DNA of 64,000 nucleotides from Actinomadura macra NBRC 14102 (GTDB lineage Bacteria > Actinomycetota > Actinomycetes > Streptosporangiales > Streptosporangiaceae), in the NCBI RefSeq assembly GCF_001552215.1, contig NZ_BCQT01000002.1, positions 455,866-519,865 of the forward strand, given 5' to 3'. Made by a program: the position numbers and the translations under genes. The first letter of the stretch is position 1. Each line of letters starts with the position of its first letter. The notes under the pieces are model-generated. The model ran no database searches, had not been told where the DNA came from, and saw only the letters and a list, made by a program, of their open reading frames with translations. This document shows positions 62,880-64,000 of this stretch, piece by piece.

Positions 62880-63614
62880 TCAGGGGGTGGCTGGTTTGCG
62901 GGCGGTGAGCAGGCGGGTCGGGACCCACGGACTGCCCCACCATGCGCGCCAGCCGAGGCCGCGCACGCGGATGTCCTGGGCGTTCAGCCGGGCCAGCACC
63001 GCGGCGTACTCGCGGGGGGTCCGCGCCAGGTCGGCGATCAGCAGGCGGCCGCCCGGCCGCAGCACCCGGTATGCCTCGGCGATCGCTTGGGCGCGGGCGT
63101 CCGCGCCGAAGATGGTGTGCACCGTCAGGCTGGACACGACCAGGTCGAAGCTTGCCTCCGCGTACGGGAGTCTGCGCAGATCACCCCCTTGCACGTGGAC
63201 GCGGTCGGCGACGCCTTCGGCGCGGGCGTTGCGCAGGGTCGCCGCCGGGGTGTTGCCGGACTGGTCCCGTCCGCGCCACAGGTCCACGCCGACCGCCTCG
63301 CCCTGCGGGAGGTGCCGGGCTGCGGCCAACAGGACGGCGCCGCGTCCGCAGCCGAGGTCGAGCAGCCGTTCGTCGCCACGCAGGTCCAGCCCCTCCAGCA
63401 CGTCCCGCCAGACCAGGAACTTGCCGCGCAGCGTGGCGTGCAGGCTCAGGGCCAGGCATCCCGCCAGCAGGGTGCCGGAGACCAGCGCGGGCAGCGCGGC
63501 GGCCAGATCGGCGGTGACCGCCATCACCAGCCCGGTCACCCAGAACCCCAGCACGACCAGGCCCACGAAGCCGAACCCGTAGGGCGCATCCATCCCGTAC
63601 CGCGCGCCAGACAT
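62880..63614 (-). CDS. Membrane-associated SAM methyltransferase
   Basis: 244 residues. Two or three N-terminal hydrophobic segments (GFGFVGLVVLGFWVTGLVMAV, ALPALVSGTLLAGCLALSL) are followed by a class I methyltransferase: LLDLGCGRGAVLLAAARHLPQGEAVGVDLW (SAM site), VQGGDLRRLPYAEASFDLVVSS, YRVLRPGGRLLIADLA. It methylates an unknown, probably lipophilic substrate. Start at ATG 63614; the frame upstream to 63704 is not conserved. It is just beyond the integrase remnant. The 285 bp after it (63615-63899) contain no supported gene. Confidence 0.82.
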   Translation of the reverse strand: MSGARYGMDAPYGFGFVGLVVLGFWVTGLVMAVTADLAAALPALVSGTLLAGCLALSLHATLRGKFLVWRDVLEGLDLRGDERLLDLGCGRGAVLLAAARHLPQGEAVGVDLWRGRDQSGNTPAATLRNARAEGVADRVHVQGGDLRRLPYAEASFDLVVSSLTVHTIFGADARAQAIAEAYRVLRPGGRLLIADLARTPREYAAVLARLNAQDIRVRGLGWRAWWGSPWVPTRLLTARKPATP

Positions 63615-63899
63615 CCCGCCACTCTGCCACGAACCGGCCGCTCGGGCGCTGGCTACTACGCACTGGTCCACCGCCGACCAGCTCGCCGCTCCTGCTGGCA
63701 CCATCCGTTACCGGGATCGAGCCGCCACCACACCATTTTGGCCTGGCGTTGAGGTGGCGATGGCTGTGCCGCGGGCAGGGCTCCACTTGCGGTGCACAAC
63801 GGTCCAAAGCGGGCGAAATGCACTGATGGTCATCTTCATCGGTGCCATGGCAATCGAGTCGTCGGCCCTGCACGGACTAACGACAACAGGAGGGAACCC

Positions 63900-64000
63900 A
63901 TGGGGGACAACAGTATCTACGTGAACTCTGCTGCTGATGGCCAGGCGTTTGGTGGCTGGACGGAAGTTCAGGGTGGCGGTACTACCGATGTGGCGCTTGC
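63900..64000 (+). CDS. Lectin-like protein (partial, N-terminus only)
   Basis: ATG 63900 with AGGAGGGAACCC directly upstream. The 33 codons present read MGDNSIYVNSAADGQAFGGW then TEVQGGGTTDVALA. The W-x-E-V-x-G-G-G-x-T motif recurs in fungal/bacterial PVL/PLL-type beta-propeller lectins, and the frame runs off the window. Whether it is secreted cannot be judged. Confidence 0.5.
   Translation, partial: MGDNSIYVNSAADGQAFGGWTEVQGGGTTDVAL

Overview
The window is high-GC actinomycete chromosome. Housekeeping neighbours (purA, class II fba, pyrE, dcd, the dnaK-grpE-dnaJ-hspR-clpB chaperone locus with a HAIR operator), frequent GTG starts and leaderless-looking promoters, a CU044_5270-type ECF partner protein and a pSAM2-like integrative element all fit. 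My best guess is Streptosporangiales/Thermomonosporaceae (Actinomadura-like), inferred from gene content only; no 16S gene is present.

Left part (1-24 kb). purA runs off the left edge. It is followed by a GAF/LuxR regulator, a lone FAD/NAD(P)-binding protein, and a minus-strand operon of FAD monooxygenase, Hod-type cofactor-free ring-cleaving dioxygenase and MFS transporter. That operon is probably a catabolic or quorum-quenching unit for a quinolone-like heteroaromatic. The last 48 bp of the MFS gene duplicate the 3' end of the nearby DUF3151 gene. Next come GNAT and HxlR genes, fba, DedA, pyrE, a NYN-domain protein, a large HTH/coiled-coil protein with eleven ~35-residue repeats and its own operator pair, a PhoD-like phosphatase, two gene remnants, and a secreted beta/gamma-crystallin-like protein.

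Middle (24-49 kb). A compact module holds a STAS protein and a winged-helix regulator between two outward-facing secreted-protein genes. Both of those genes carry the same palindrome (AGGGCC-TTAG-GGCCCT) at matching distances from a TAGATT -10 box, which suggests a dedicated regulon. After it come a membrane-anchored HTH protein, a DHA2 transporter with a YCII/ECF42 pair, the heat-shock operon with two strong hairpins between grpE and dnaJ, a TetR/MFS divergent pair with three operators spaced exactly 21 bp, an ECF sigma pair, a hydroxyacyl-CoA dehydrogenase/thiolase pair, a heterodisulfide-reductase-like Fe-S membrane protein, a ZIP transporter and dcd.

Right part (49.8-64 kb). A tRNA-Gly(CCC) is the attachment site of an ~11.4 kb actinomycete integrative and conjugative element (AICE). 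It is bounded by 50-bp identical att repeats starting exactly at the anticodon loop. It carries int, xis, an HUH-type rep, an FtsK-like transfer ATPase, a Pra-like activator and a KorSA-like GntR repressor with operators, several small proteins (one apparently frameshifted), an XRE-TPR protein and a HAD phosphatase. Beyond attR lie a Uma2-family nuclease gene and then a third, degenerate att site with a truncated, frameshifted integrase. The latter is the scar of a second related element in tandem. The window ends in a membrane methyltransferase and the first codons of a lectin-like protein.
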